This document shows, in pieces, positions 1-9,653 of a DNA stretch of 64,000 nt. Origin of the DNA: Eurosta solidaginis. Lineage: Eukaryota; Arthropoda; Insecta; Diptera; Tephritidae. How positions within the stretch are numbered: position 1 is the stretch's first letter; each line of letters begins with the position of its first letter. The notes beneath the pieces are model-generated. The model was not told where the DNA came from. It worked only from the letters and a program-made list of their open reading frames with translations, and did no database searches. The stretch is from positions 232,617,832 to 232,681,831 of the forward strand of contig NC_090319.1 of the NCBI RefSeq assembly GCF_040869045.1, read 5' to 3'. A program made the translations under genes and the position numbers.

Positions 1-128
1 ACCCCCAAAGTAATCTAAATAAAGAACAGTCTGCAATACTGAATATTAGAGTGAGTTATTCAATATCTTAGCGATTCGAACGTTATCAGAAGGTGCATAA
101 TAATCGGAATTCCCCAGAATTCGATACA
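1..128 (+). repeat. 3' part of the LTR of gypsy copy A
   Basis: The segment ends with GATTCGAACGTTATC and GATACA, matching the 3' end of the LTRs of copies B, C and D (which end in TTCGTTACA). A primer-binding-like TGGTATCAGAAGAGG follows at 131. The LTR start lies outside the window, so its length cannot be judged. It is more diverged than the other copies. It defines the plus orientation of the gag fragment that follows. Confidence 0.75.
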
Positions 129-187
129 ATTGGTATCAGAAGAGGAATTGTTGAATATATTCCGAAGATTTCGCGGACAACAAGGAC

Positions 188-738
188 ATGGCCAAGTTGA
201 GTGAATTAAAAATTCAGCAACTGAGAATGGAGTTGGAAGCCCGTGGATTAAATACGACTGGCAATAAATCCGAGCCAAAAACACGTCTAAGGGAAGCTAT
301 GGAATTGGAAGGAATTGACGTTGGTGAACACAATTTTCATCCTGCGGAAGAGTTAGCGACTAAAATGGAGGAGAAAATAGACACTCCAAATCCATTGGCA
401 AGCAGAAACAGGAAGCAAGGTAACATCAAAGCTGGAAGCACAGGATACAAAAGTTGTACAGCTTGAGGACAAAAGTGCCGAGATAGAATCTTTGAGAGGT
501 CGTATACAGGAGTTGCAAGTAACTCGCCCTGCAGTTTCAGCGAGTAATCCAAAGGTAAAGACACCACCCTTTGACGGTTCTGTTCCTTTCCAGGTCTTTA
601 AGCTACAGTTTGAAAAGATCGCAGCAGTGAAAAACTGGAATGCTGAAGATAAAGTTGCAGCTCTATTCGTAGCATTGAAGGGGCCAGCAGCCGAAATCCT
701 GCAGACGATTCCCGAAGGAGAGCGGAACAACTATTATT
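188..738 (+). pseudogene. Truncated Gag of gypsy copy A (SAP-like N-terminus)
   Basis: The frame opening at 188 encodes about 45 residues resembling a SAP motif (LSELKIQQL, then GLNTTGNKSE), as in copies B and C. It stops at 466. The matching Gag core (VKTPPFDGSVPF, then ALKGPAAEILQ) runs in another frame from 492 to about 738. Compared with copy D the coiled-coil spacer is almost entirely missing, and a frameshift separates the halves. Gag of Ty3/gypsy elements forms the virus-like particle; the SAP motif is a known nucleic-acid-binding fold. The reading breaks at about 738, where sequence in the opposite orientation begins. This is a dead fragment. Confidence 0.8.
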
Positions 739-1751
739 GGGTATACCTCTGGCCATTTGCTGAAATAATCAATAACCACCAGTACATATTTGTTTCTGCA
801 GTTTCTAGTAGGAAATGGACCTGCGACATCCATAGCGATTCTTTCAAATGGCGTACCTGAGTTATATTGCTTCATCTGGCCATGACTTCGGGCTTTGGGC
901 CCTTTCGCTCTGCTGCAAACCTCACAGTTCGCAATCCACTCAGTGACCGACTGACCGCAACCAACCCAATAGAATCTATCTCGAGGGTCTTCGTGATTCT
1001 AAGATGACCTCCGCTTGGACCGTTATGCAGCTCACTCGGCACGTCAGGTTTCCTCTTTCTGGGAACAACTATCAGTTTCTTCTTGCATTTACCATCCTCA
1101 CTCTCCCATACTCGATGCAAGCAACCGGATATCAATTCTAAACTGTTCCACTGTGCCCAATATGACTTCCCAATGGGACTCTCTGCTAACATCTCCTCCC
1201 TGTTTGGTATTTCGTTTCGTTCGAGCCCTTGCATACCATGCGACACATCTGTATCTTCTAGCTGACACTTTCTTAGTTGTTCTTTGTCCCATTCATCCGT
1301 ACACGTTATAGCTATTAGCCGGACATCAGTGCTTGCATTCCAAACTACATGGCCTTCGTGACCATATAGGTATTTGTGAAAATGTTTAATGCACTCTACC
1401 AATGCTAACAGCTCTCTCCGTGCAACGCAGTAGTTCCTCTCTGGTTTCCCAATTGAACGGCTGTAATATGCAACTACCTTCTCCTGTCCATCAACCAGTT
1501 GTGACAAAATGCCTCCTATAGCATATCCACTCGCATCTGTATCTAGAATAAATGTTGCCCCTGTAATCGGATATGCCAACATTGTGGCAGTGTACAAACG
1601 CTCCTTCAATGTTTGGAAAGGCAATTCTTGCTCCTTTTTCCATTTTTTCTTGTAAGCTCGTGGAGGCTATGGGCTACGCTGGAAAAGTTTGGTACAAATC
1701 GGAGGTAATATGTGCACAGCCCAAGGAAACATCTCAATTCATGCAGGTTCA
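739..1751 (-). pseudogene. RNase H and integrase fragment of gypsy copy B
   Basis: Reading leftwards from 1751, the first part is the RT-to-RNase H linker (LRCFLGLCTYYLRFVPNF). Next comes RNase H with its first acidic motif (ATFILDTDASGYAIGGIL) and VAYYSRSIGKPERNY. After KYLYG about 75 codons present in copy C are deleted, removing the rest of RNase H. Integrase follows with the zinc-binding region (GPSGGHL) and, from 872, the start of the catalytic core (RIAMDVAGPFP, VLVVIDYFSKWPEVYPI). The gene stops there, so the second and third catalytic acids are lost. A frameshift separates the zinc region from the core. Confidence 0.83.
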
Positions 1752-1756
1752 GTGGT
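1752..1756. repeat. Target site duplication GTGGT, left side of BEL element
   Basis: GTGGT lies immediately outside the left LTR and again at 15103-15107 immediately outside the right LTR. Removing the BEL element and one copy restores collinearity with gypsy copy C at this point. A 5-bp duplication is usual for BEL/Pao integrases. Confidence 0.93.
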
Positions 1757-2217
1757 TGTTCGAGCGGGGAAAAATGAAGCCGGAATTCCTCGTGAATTCC
1801 GGAAACGGGGAACCTATGGGGAGCCGGTTCTTGAAACTCGCGATAATGAAAATGAAAACTTACCAGCTTTGCCCCGCTGTCCAACAGCAACGAGCAAAAC
1901 GACACTGTTTTTATATATGAAGTGTATATGTATATGATAGCCTGTCGCGCAGGCTTTTATTCAAACACAATTGAGAAAAATAAGGTTAAAAATTTCTAAT
2001 GACAAACACTCACCTGGTGGATCGCTGATAAAAGATTAAGGGCGAGTCTATAGCTGTTCGCCCCTTTTATAGGCTTCAAGGAACTGATGCCATTTAACGG
2101 ATCCGTATGATGAAACAAAGTCCAAGAAAGGAAAAAAACGCAACAAGTACTTGCAGCGAGTCTTCTACCAGCGACCCCTTCAGGTGAGGTTTGTAGTTGA
2201 TAATGCAGACTTTAACA
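1757..2217 (-). repeat. BEL element 3' LTR
   Basis: 461 bp, starting TGTTCGAGCG and ending GACTTTAACA on the plus strand. It is the same length as the right LTR and nearly identical. On the element strand it has the same TATA box, GTGAGT splice donor and AATAAA signal as its partner. The element-strand sequence just before it (AAGGCGGTCA) is a weak polypurine tract. Confidence 0.93.
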
Positions 2218-2540
2218 TGACGACCGCCTTGCAGCATCACTGCAATATAAATTCAATATTAATATATAAACTTCATTATAAATTCAATTACGTATAAACT
2301 TCATTATAAATTCATTTTTCCTTAACGCTAAAGGTTTTGCTTGCCAGCTCAGTATGGGGTTACTCCGAATATGACCCATCCAAAAACGGTGTTCTGAGCA
2401 GCCGGTCGCGTCGGGGTTGCAGGCCTAATTCCAGGACGGAGTATGGCTCCACACGCGTCTACTCCCAGAATCAGAGACACTGCACTTGAGCGGTAGAATG
2501 AGGGGTCTGCCAGCCGCAGGTTGTCGAAATCATCGGCGAC

Positions 2541-3496
2541 CAGTGTTGACAGGTGATGAAAAAAAAAGAAGCTAGATTGGCAAAAAAAAAGGTTAGAAAA
2601 GGCTAAATTTAGAAAAAAAAGAAGCTAAAAAAGGCCAGAAATTTGTTTGGTTAATTCATTAAATTTTTTTTATATTTTAGTTTACACATTTGTAAATAAA
2701 AACTCATAAACATAACTTAAACATAACTTCTTGTTTCAAAACATATCAGGAATTACTTTAAATGATTGCATATGTGTATATACATTAAAAAAATATTACA
2801 AACTAATTATTTATATAAAATATTCCCCGTCTGAAGAATCAGAAGAGCTTAAGTCTGCTATAAAGTTTGGCTATTTACCATAGATATGAGATCATCGGTA
2901 ATTTCAAAATCATTACAACATTTAGATAAACGTTTTAACGAGCATCTAATATTAAGCAGCGCATTAAGCATTTTAATTTTTAGTTTGTTCCTTAATTTAG
3001 TTTTCAGAATTTTCATGCCACTAAAAATGCTTTCAACCTCCGTGTTACTGAGTGGTAATACTAAAAAACTAAATATGAATTCGACAAGTTCTAAAAAAGA
3101 AGGTTCGTTTAATGCATTTTTATGTTCCCGACCAAAATTTCATGGTGGAGTGTACATTTTTCCATTGTATAGTTATAAGTTTTCGCCACTGCAGCTCTAT
3201 TTATGCTATTTGACTTGAAGAATAACTATACTTCTCTTTTTCAAAGTAAGAAAATACATCTGGCTTTGAAACTTTCAACGAATTTTCAGCAGAAAAAGAA
3301 TTAAACCCTTGTAGAGAACTCATAGTATTAAGTGTTCACAGGAACTATTGAAATTAATTTATTTTAGAAATTATTAAAAATACATTCGGAGTAAAAAAGG
3401 TTAGAAAAAAGTCACGAAGCTAAACCCAAAATTTCGAAGCTAAAGGCAAAAAAAAAGGCTAAATCTAGCCTCGAAAAGGCTAACCTGGCAACACTG
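2541..3496 (-). mobile_element. hAT transposon remnant inside BEL ORF3
   Basis: The ends are inverted: CAGTGTTGACAGGT on the left and the complement of CAGTGTTGCCAGGT on the right. An 8-bp duplication TCGGCGAC (2533-2540, 3497-3504) flanks it, as expected for hAT. On the minus strand between about 3050 and 2886 lies a transposase dimerisation-domain fragment (LSNTEVESIFSGMKILKTKL, then LRNKLKIKMLN). The rest is AT-rich with GAAGCTA/AGGCTA-like motifs near both ends. The 956-bp copy has no intact transposase. Confidence 0.9.
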
Positions 3497-3504
3497 TCGG
3501 CGAC
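3497..3504. repeat. 8-bp hAT target duplication TCGGCGAC
   Basis: Exact match to 2533-2540. It shows the hAT jumped into an already present BEL ORF3. Confidence 0.92.
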
Positions 3505-4380
3505 ACGCGCATCAATAGTACGCTCAGGGGCGCTCCTTACGAGGCTCCCAAGGACATTTGCCTGGATTTGCACCCTCTCATTCAGACCCTTCAAAGTAAG
3601 GTCGCAGTGTTCCCTTTCATTCCGTGGCAGCAGATGGAGTCGTTGTGCAAGGCCCCGAGATATGGTGGATATGGGTTGTCCAAGGTCGAGGAGCGCGCGT
3701 ACTGCATGAGTTCGCCCCCTTGTCATTACGTTGGTCACCACCGTAGGCGTAAGGACAGAAAACCCCGTAGCGTTTCTGGCAGACCATTGGATTCGCTCTC
3801 GAGCGTCTCTTAGCCCTCGGGATGGACCTTGTTGTGCGGCGCGCCTTAGTTGGTGTCGCTGTGCTCGGCGCTGGTTGGGCGAAAGGGGCGGCCGAGAAAC
3901 TATGGACCGGATACCTGATAGGGGTGGTCTGAGTACCGGTGTTTCGGCGGTGACTGGTACAAGAGCATTTATCTGCTGGAGGTCTTCATCGCTGGCATCA
4001 ATCTCCAGTATTTCTTCACTAGACTCCGACAGCTCTCGAGCCCGGTATAGTCGCGGTCGCTGACTTGGCCAATTTTCCACCTCGTCAAGGCCCTGTGGCA
4101 CGTCATCATCTCGCCGTGGTGTCTCCCATAGGTGGAGAAGGCTGTGATGCTGCTCATGGCATCGGTCACATCGCCCTGTTGACGGACAATTGCGCGTTAC
4201 ATGGCGCGGTGACAGGCAATTGGCACAATGGCGGTGGAGGAAGACGGCGCGTAGTATCTCCTCTGGTTCCATATGGCGCAGTTGGCGACAGAAAAGAAGT
4301 CTGTGGTTGTGCTGACATAAGGGGCATCGATGGGTATTTTTAGTATTGGCTCGGACCATTTTGGTTTGAACGACTTTTAT

Positions 4381-4401
4381 CTTGAAGAAGAAAAAAGAAA
4401 A
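4381..4401 (-). promoter_or_regulatory. Candidate 3' splice site ahead of BEL ORF3
   Basis: On the minus strand a pyrimidine run (TTTTCTTTTTTCTTCTTC) ends in AAG at 4381, 22 nt before the ORF3 start codon at 4359. A second possible acceptor (TATTTTCAG) lies a little upstream. With the GTGAGT donor in the 5' LTR (about 14899) this would give a short spliced mRNA for ORF3, as retroviruses do for env. This is inference from sequence signals only. Confidence 0.5.
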
Positions 4402-4420
4402 TCTGAAAATAGAGAATTGG

Positions 4421-5500
4421 TTACTTAGGGGTTTCGATAGGTAGTAGGACTAATTTAACTATTGGCCGTGTAATCACACCACGGGCTGTGCGTATTTCTA
4501 CCACCCGTACTCGATTATCTTGGCCTGGGAAAACCTTCACCACTCTACCAAGTCGCCATTCATTAGCGGGTAAATTATCCTCTTTGATAATCACTAGATC
4601 GTTAACCTCAAGATTTTGTTGGGGGTGTTGCCACTTAACCCTCTTATGTAACTCCTTCAAGTACTCTCCCTTCCATCGTTGGCAGAATCCTTGATGAATA
4701 GCTTTGAGCTTTCGCCATCGGTTGACGATTGACATCGGTGTTCCTTGAACCTCTGGTTCTGCATTCGCGAGTATGGGGCTTCCAATCAGAAAGTGTCCAG
4801 GGGTGAGGGTTTCAATGCAGTCGGGGTTGTCGGACATCGGACTGATCGGTGTCGAGTTCAGACAGGCTTCTATTTTAGCCAGCAGAGTGGATAATTCCTC
4901 CATTGTGAATCGCATGGTAGTTGAAATTTTGCGGAAATGGGTTTTGAAACTCTTCACCCCTGCTTCCCATAGTCGTCCCATGTGGGGTGCTCCTGGTGGG
5001 ATAAAATGCCAGTAGATTTCTTGATGGGCATATGACATAGTGGTATGCCGACCAGCTTCAGTCATGAAATTCGGAAACTCTTGCCTTAATGCCTTGTTTG
5101 CTCCTACAAAGTTCGTCCCATTGTCCGAATACACCTGGTGGGGACATCCTCGCCGAGATATGAACCGCGCAAATGCAGCCAGAAATGTGGCTGTCGATAG
5201 ATCGCTTGTTGCCTCTAAGTGTATTGCTTTCGTAGCAAAGCAAACAAACACGCAGACATAACCCCTCGTTAATAGGCATGCCCTGCCCGTATAATTTTTG
5301 ATGTCGAACAGACCAGTGAAATCGATTCCGGTATTAGTGAAGGGTCGCGAGAGTTCCGTTCGTTCTGGCGATAGTGCTGCCATCAACTGCTCACGTGTCC
5401 TTTTCCTGCAGATGAGACAAACTTTGCAATTATTTATTATATTTTTTATCAAATTTTTTAGCTTCACGATCCAATATCCTGATCGCAAAAGTCGTAGCAT
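4421..5500 (-). CDS. BEL/Pao integrase (C-terminal part of Pol)
   Basis: A 359-residue open frame. It begins just inside the zinc-binding domain (CKVCLICRK at about 25-33). The catalytic triad is D60 (NTGIDFTG), D126 (YSDNGTNF) and E179 (MGRLWEAGV), with 52 residues between the second D and the E. The C-terminal region (NDLVIIKEDN, then WRLGRVVKVFPG) is the usual BEL integrase tail. Integrase inserts the cDNA copy into the host genome. The first ATG is internal: the real protein is the C-terminal part of the polyprotein, and one TGA at 5510-5512 separates it from RNase H in the same frame. This domain looks structurally complete. Confidence 0.9.
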   Translation of the reverse strand: MLRLLRSGYWIVKLKNLIKNIINNCKVCLICRKRTREQLMAALSPERTELSRPFTNTGIDFTGLFDIKNYTGRACLLTRGYVCVFVCFATKAIHLEATSDLSTATFLAAFARFISRRGCPHQVYSDNGTNFVGANKALRQEFPNFMTEAGRHTTMSYAHQEIYWHFIPPGAPHMGRLWEAGVKSFKTHFRKISTTMRFTMEELSTLLAKIEACLNSTPISPMSDNPDCIETLTPGHFLIGSPILANAEPEVQGTPMSIVNRWRKLKAIHQGFCQRWKGEYLKELHKRVKWQHPQQNLEVNDLVIIKEDNLPANEWRLGRVVKVFPGQDNRVRVVEIRTARGVITRPIVKLVLLPIETPK

Positions 5501-5509
5501 TAGTTGATT

Positions 5510-6370
5510 TCACCCGTGTAGGGAAATCAAATGGGAAAATTTTACTACAAGCCGCGAAAACGCGCAGTCGTATGGGAGAATAATTGGACAACGTTCGTTG
5601 TAGGGTATCGTCGACAGCTCCAATCTTCCTCCCACGCGCATTATTCCGTCCGCACCCTCAAGGATGGAACACTTTGAGCTCACGGCATCAGTTGAAGCTA
5701 GGATCCGATACTCTTCAGCGTAGCATCGTTTCTGCGTTAAACGAATAAGCCGGGCTTTTACCATCTTAATTTCTTCTGGTGAGATATCTGTGGTGCCCTT
5801 GCGGGGGGTTAACTTATGCACAGGATGCGTGTTGCGGTAGAACTGGAAGATCCGTGCGATGACTCTGAGGGCTCTAGAAAAGTTCGAAAATCGCTCCAGA
5901 ATATCCGGGAGTTCTTGAGCGCTGGTGGTATGAGCTCGGGCAACTCGGTGTTCTAGGTCCATTTCCATAAGCAAGGCATCTGTTTTGCTTGGCCACTCCG
6001 ATGGGTGCGCCTTCAGCCATCTTGGGCCTTGCCACCAGAGCGTGCTGTCCGCCAACTCTTGCGGAGTCACACCGCGACTGCCTAGGTCCGCTGGATTATC
6101 GCTAGATTCCACATGATTCCATCCCTCCACTCCGACGAGCTCATCAATTTTTGCGACCCGATTCGCCACAAAGGTTGTGCAGCAGCACGGTGGCTTTTTC
6201 ATCCAAGAGAGCACGATGGTCGAGTCCATCCATTTGTAGATGGTCGGCTGCGTTACGTCGAATTGGGGGAGCAAAGCGTGGATAAGTTCGCCCAGAAGCA
6301 ATGCTCCACATAATTCCAACCGTGGTAAAGAGACGGTTTTAAATGGGGCCACCTTGGTTTTACCTACCAG
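5510..6370 (-). pseudogene. BEL RNase H and connection region
   Basis: The frame carries [37 protein letters not shown], then [18 protein letters not shown] and LWWQGPRWL, all typical of the BEL/Pao RNase H region that degrades the RNA strand of the hybrid. It continues towards the integrase zinc domain ([19 protein letters not shown]). It ends at an in-frame TGA (5510-5512) ten bases before the first integrase ATG. The 5' side is cut by the SINE at 6384; residues read upstream of 6371 come from the SINE or its duplicated target. Confidence 0.85.
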
Positions 6371-6383
6371 TAAACTGACATGA

Positions 6384-6748
6384 TGGCGGCCACCGTGGTG
6401 TGATGGTAGCGTGCTCCGCCTACCACACCGTATGCCCTGGGTTCGCACCCCGGGCAAAGCAACATCAAAATTTTAGAAATAAGGTTTTTAAATTAGAAGA
6501 AAATTTTTCTAAGCGGGGTCGCCCCTCGGCAGTGTTTGGCAAGCGATCCGGGTGTATTTCTGCCATGAAAAGCTCTCAGTGAAAACTCATCTGCCCTGCA
6601 GATGCCGTTCGGAGTCGGCATAAAACATGTAGGTCCCGTCCGGCCAATTTGTAGGGAAAATCAAGAGGAGCACAACGCAAATTGGAAGAGAAGCTCGGCC
6701 TTAGATCTCTTCGGAGGTTATCGCGCCTTACATTTATTTTTTTATTTT
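6384..6748 (+). mobile_element. tRNA-derived SINE, copy 1
   Basis: A 13-bp duplication TAAACTGACATGA (6371-6383, 6749-6761) flanks it exactly. The head resembles a tRNA, with a box A-like TGGTGTGATGGTAG at about 6396 and a box B GGTTCGCACCC at 6440-6450. The body contains CGGAGTCGGCATAAAACATG. The tail reads GGTTATCGCGCCTTACATTT followed by T-rich sequence. It is the best preserved of four copies in the window. SINEs are transcribed by RNA polymerase III and copied by a partner LINE, which cannot be identified here. Confidence 0.9.
6440..6450 (+). promoter_or_regulatory. Pol III box B of SINE copy 1
   Basis: GGTTCGCACCC fits the GGTTCGANNCC consensus except for C instead of A. It sits about 45 bp downstream of a box A-like motif, the usual internal-promoter spacing. 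Confidence 0.7.
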
Positions 6749-6761
6749 TAAACTGACATGA

Positions 6762-7236
6762 GGAGTCCTGTTTGTTTTGCGGTCGTACACTCTGAAATGA
6801 ATCCACCGTGGAATTTTAATTTCTGAAATGTGGGTATAATTTTTTAGAAAAGTTTCCCATCGCCGGTGTGGGTCCGGAGGGAGGCTATCATCCCAATCAA
6901 TCTTCGTAAGCCATATGTCTTGCATCAAGATTTTGGCTTCTACTACTATGGGTCCTAACCATCCTGCGGGGTCAAATAATTTGGCAACATAAGACAAAAC
7001 CTCACGTTTGGTGTAATTTGGTTTTGTAGGGATTTCCTGGACGCTAAAATGGAACATATCGTGTACCGCATTATACCGTATACCTAACATCCTGGCTCCG
7101 CTGAGGTCATCAATTTCCAGGAACTCCTCCTTTAGCAGGTGCTCCTTTGGTAACGCTGCCAAGGTCTATTTCGAGTTTGACGTCCATTTCCGAAGGGGAA
7201 ATCCAGCTCCTTTGAGCGCTTCTATGAGCTCGTCAC
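6762..7236 (-). pseudogene. BEL RT C-terminal part and connection domain
   Basis: The minus strand starts with CDELIEALKGAGFPLRKW just left of the LINE junction. After one stop it continues with LDDLSG-like IDDLSGARMLGIRYN, YVAKLFDPAGWLGPIVVEAK and WDDSLP. These are the thumb and connection regions of BEL/Pao RT. The SINE then interrupts the frame. The YxDD catalytic core that should precede it is absent: only the CR1 LINE lies between here and the RT N-terminus at 11020. Confidence 0.83.
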
Positions 7237-7297
7237 AAGATTGTAGTTGTTGTTGTTGTTGTAGCAGTGCTTCGCCCCACCTAACAGCCGCAACCGA

Positions 7298-9451
7298 TCA
7301 CAGATTGTCATCAATATCCTCTAACCGGAGTCCAAGGAAACTTGCTGTTTCAACAGGAAAGGGTGTTAGAGGCGTTGGTTCCACATTACAATTAAAGAGA
7401 TGGTTGGTGTCATGTGGGGACACATTGCAAGCGGGGCATATATTTTGTATGTCGGGGTTGATTCTGGATAGGTAAGAGTTTAACCTGTTACAGTATCCAG
7501 AACAAAGTTGAGCCAGAGTGACTCGCGTTTCCCTGGGGCCTATGCGTTCCTCTTCCGCGAGTTTTGGATACTTTTCTTTGAGTACTGGATTAACCGGGCA
7601 ATTCCCGGCATAAGAAGACAGCACGTGGCAATTCTGAGAGCAGTATTTTGGCAGGCCTGCAGCTTCTTCCAGTGGGTAATTTTTAGGCTTGGCGACCATA
7701 TGGGTGACGCGTAGCACGTAATCGGCTGGCTAATTGCTTTGTATGTAGTCATGAGCGTTTCTTTATCTTTTCCCCAGGTACTGCCAGCAAGGGATTTGAG
7801 GATTTTGTTACGGCTCTGAATTCTCGAAATAATTGCGGCTGCGTGCTCACCAAAATGTAGATCCTGATCAAACGTCACACCCAAGATTTTGGGGTGTAGG
7901 ACAGTCGGTAGCATAGTGCCATCGACGTGGATGTTTAAAATGATCGACATTTGGGATGTCCATGTCCGGAAGATTTAGTCGGTGATAATTCCAGGTTTCG
8001 CGAGGCGAAAAAACTTGAGAGATCAGGGAGGTAGCCGTTTATTTTATTGCATAGCTCATCGATCTGTGGGCCTGGGCCTGTAGCCATTAGTGTGCAGTCA
8101 TCGGCGTAGGAAACGATTGTGACTCATTCCGGAGGTGAAGGTAGCTTAGATATGTAGAAATTAAACAAAAGTGGGGATAGGACACCACCCTGTGGCACCC
8201 CTTGTTTAATTCTCCTTGGCTTTGATGTTTCGTTTCTAAATTGCACCGATGCCTTCCGACCACCCAGATAATTTGCGGTCCACCTTTTAAGACATCGGGG
8301 AAGGGTAGACCCGTCCAGGTCTTGCAGTAACGAGCCACGGTTGACCGTATCAAAGGCTTTTGATAGGTCTAGCGCTACGAGTACTGTTCTATGGTGGGGG
8401 TTTTGATTTAAACCGCAATTTATCTGGGTGCTAATGGCATTTAGCGCGGAGGTAGTGCTATGGAGTTTTCTGAAGCCATGCTGATGAGAGGCTAGCTGCA
8501 AATTTGCTTGGAAATAAGGGAGCAAAATGGCTTCGAGCGTCTTTGCCACTGGCGATGGAGAGATATCGGACGATACGGCTCTCCTATGTCAGCTGGTTTC
8601 CCAGGCTTTAGTAGCGGGACCACCTTGGTCATTTTCCATTTCTCGGGTATGACAAAGGTGGAAAGAGACAGGTTGAAGACCTGCGCTAAAAATTTGAAAT
8701 CCTCTTTCCCTAGGCTTTTAAGCATCGGCATGGCTATGCCGTCTGGGCCCACTGCTTTGGATGGTTTAGCGCGACCAATGGCGTCCTCAACCTCTTTAGC
8801 GGTGATGGTGATTGGTGACGCGCTGAATTTGTGTTTATGTGCGTATCTGTTGGCCCTCCGTCTATCTTTGTCGAACGTAGAGTGCATTATATATTGTCGG
8901 CAGAAAGCGCTCGCGCATTTTTTCGCATCCGACAGCACTCTGTCGCCAAAGGCGATGGAAACTTTGTCTTTGTGCTTAGTCGGATTCGATAGGGACTTTA
9001 CGGTGGACCAAAGTTTACCCACACCGGTAGAGAGGTTACAACCTCTTAGGTGCTCCTCCCATTTCGCCCGCTTGTGTTCATCCACAAGCAATCTGATGCG
9101 TTGGTTTATATCCCTTATTTGGGGATCGCCTGGATCAAGCTGCCTTATAAGGTCACGTTCTCTCGCTAAGTTTGCGGCCTCCGCTGGGAAGTGGGGCCGG
9201 ATTTCGGGAATTCTCCCGGCGGGAATTAAACATGCCGAGGCGGATTCAATGACCTTGCGGAAGGCACGCTCCCCTTGGCGGGCATCAGTCGGGATAGGGA
9301 GGGCAGCAAAGAGGTTGTCTGTAAAAGATTTATATTCTTCCCACTTTCCTTTTTTAAAGTTTATGAAAGTGCGTTTTTCGGTGACGATGAAGTCGGCGGT
9401 ACGCTCGAGCGAAATAAGTATAGGCAGGTGGTCGGATGCCAAAGTTACCAT
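7298..9451 (-). pseudogene. CR1-like LINE: endonuclease C-terminus and reverse transcriptase
   Basis: It starts with LASDHLPILISL, the SDH motif closing the APE endonuclease. RT follows: AVGPDGIAMPMLKSLG, then after a frameshift near 8500 LVALDLSKAFDTVN and IKQGVPQGGVLSPLLFNFYI. The YADD box lies close to 8100 in an interrupted stretch (SYADDCTLMA). Frameshifts occur near 8500, 8110, 7950 and 7700. The C-terminus (7298-7717) carries CPACNVSPHDTNHLFNC and ends in LGLRLEDIDDNL. It copies LINE RNA at the nicked target when intact; this copy cannot. Confidence 0.85.
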
Positions 9452-9653
9452 CGGCTGCCAGTCGACGCAGTTTACGAGTTATGCGCTCACGATTGAGATA
9501 TCTGGCGAACGGTGACAGCTTCATACCATACGTGTGGGGGCGTCTCCGTTTATTGTGCATAACGTCGTTTCTTCTATTTGATCCGCCAACATCTCACCCC
9601 TACTGCCGCCCGCAAGTTTGAATGCCATAGATCGTGATGGGCATTGAAATCGC

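Larger units (their letters stand above)
2349..4359 (-). pseudogene. BEL ORF3: zinc-knuckle plus retropepsin-like protein, split by a hAT element
   Basis: This frame follows the integrase stop by about 60 bp on the same strand. Residues about 12-80 hold three Cys/His clusters (CPLCQHNHRLLFC, CANCLSPRHVTRNC, CDRCHEQHHSLLH). A charged proline/arginine-rich linker follows, then a retropepsin-like segment with ALLDLGQPISTISRGLAQRL near residue 220. The catalytic DSG/DTG is DLG here. A hAT insertion (2541-3496, 8-bp duplication) interrupts the frame. The remainder (LADPSFYRSSAVSLILGVD, then QNTVFGWVIFG) continues in frame to a stop at 2349-2351. BEL Pol normally ends after integrase, so a second Gag-NC/protease-like module in the env position is unusual. 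Its function is unknown. Confidence 0.8.

Noticed and set aside
6384..6460. Functional tRNA gene
   Set aside because: Box A and B are present but the acceptor stem does not pair and the same head recurs attached to a SINE body.
8508..9515. 335-codon plus-strand frame
   Set aside because: It is the antisense of the CR1 LINE endonuclease/RT frame. The minus strand has clear domain motifs; this strand has none.
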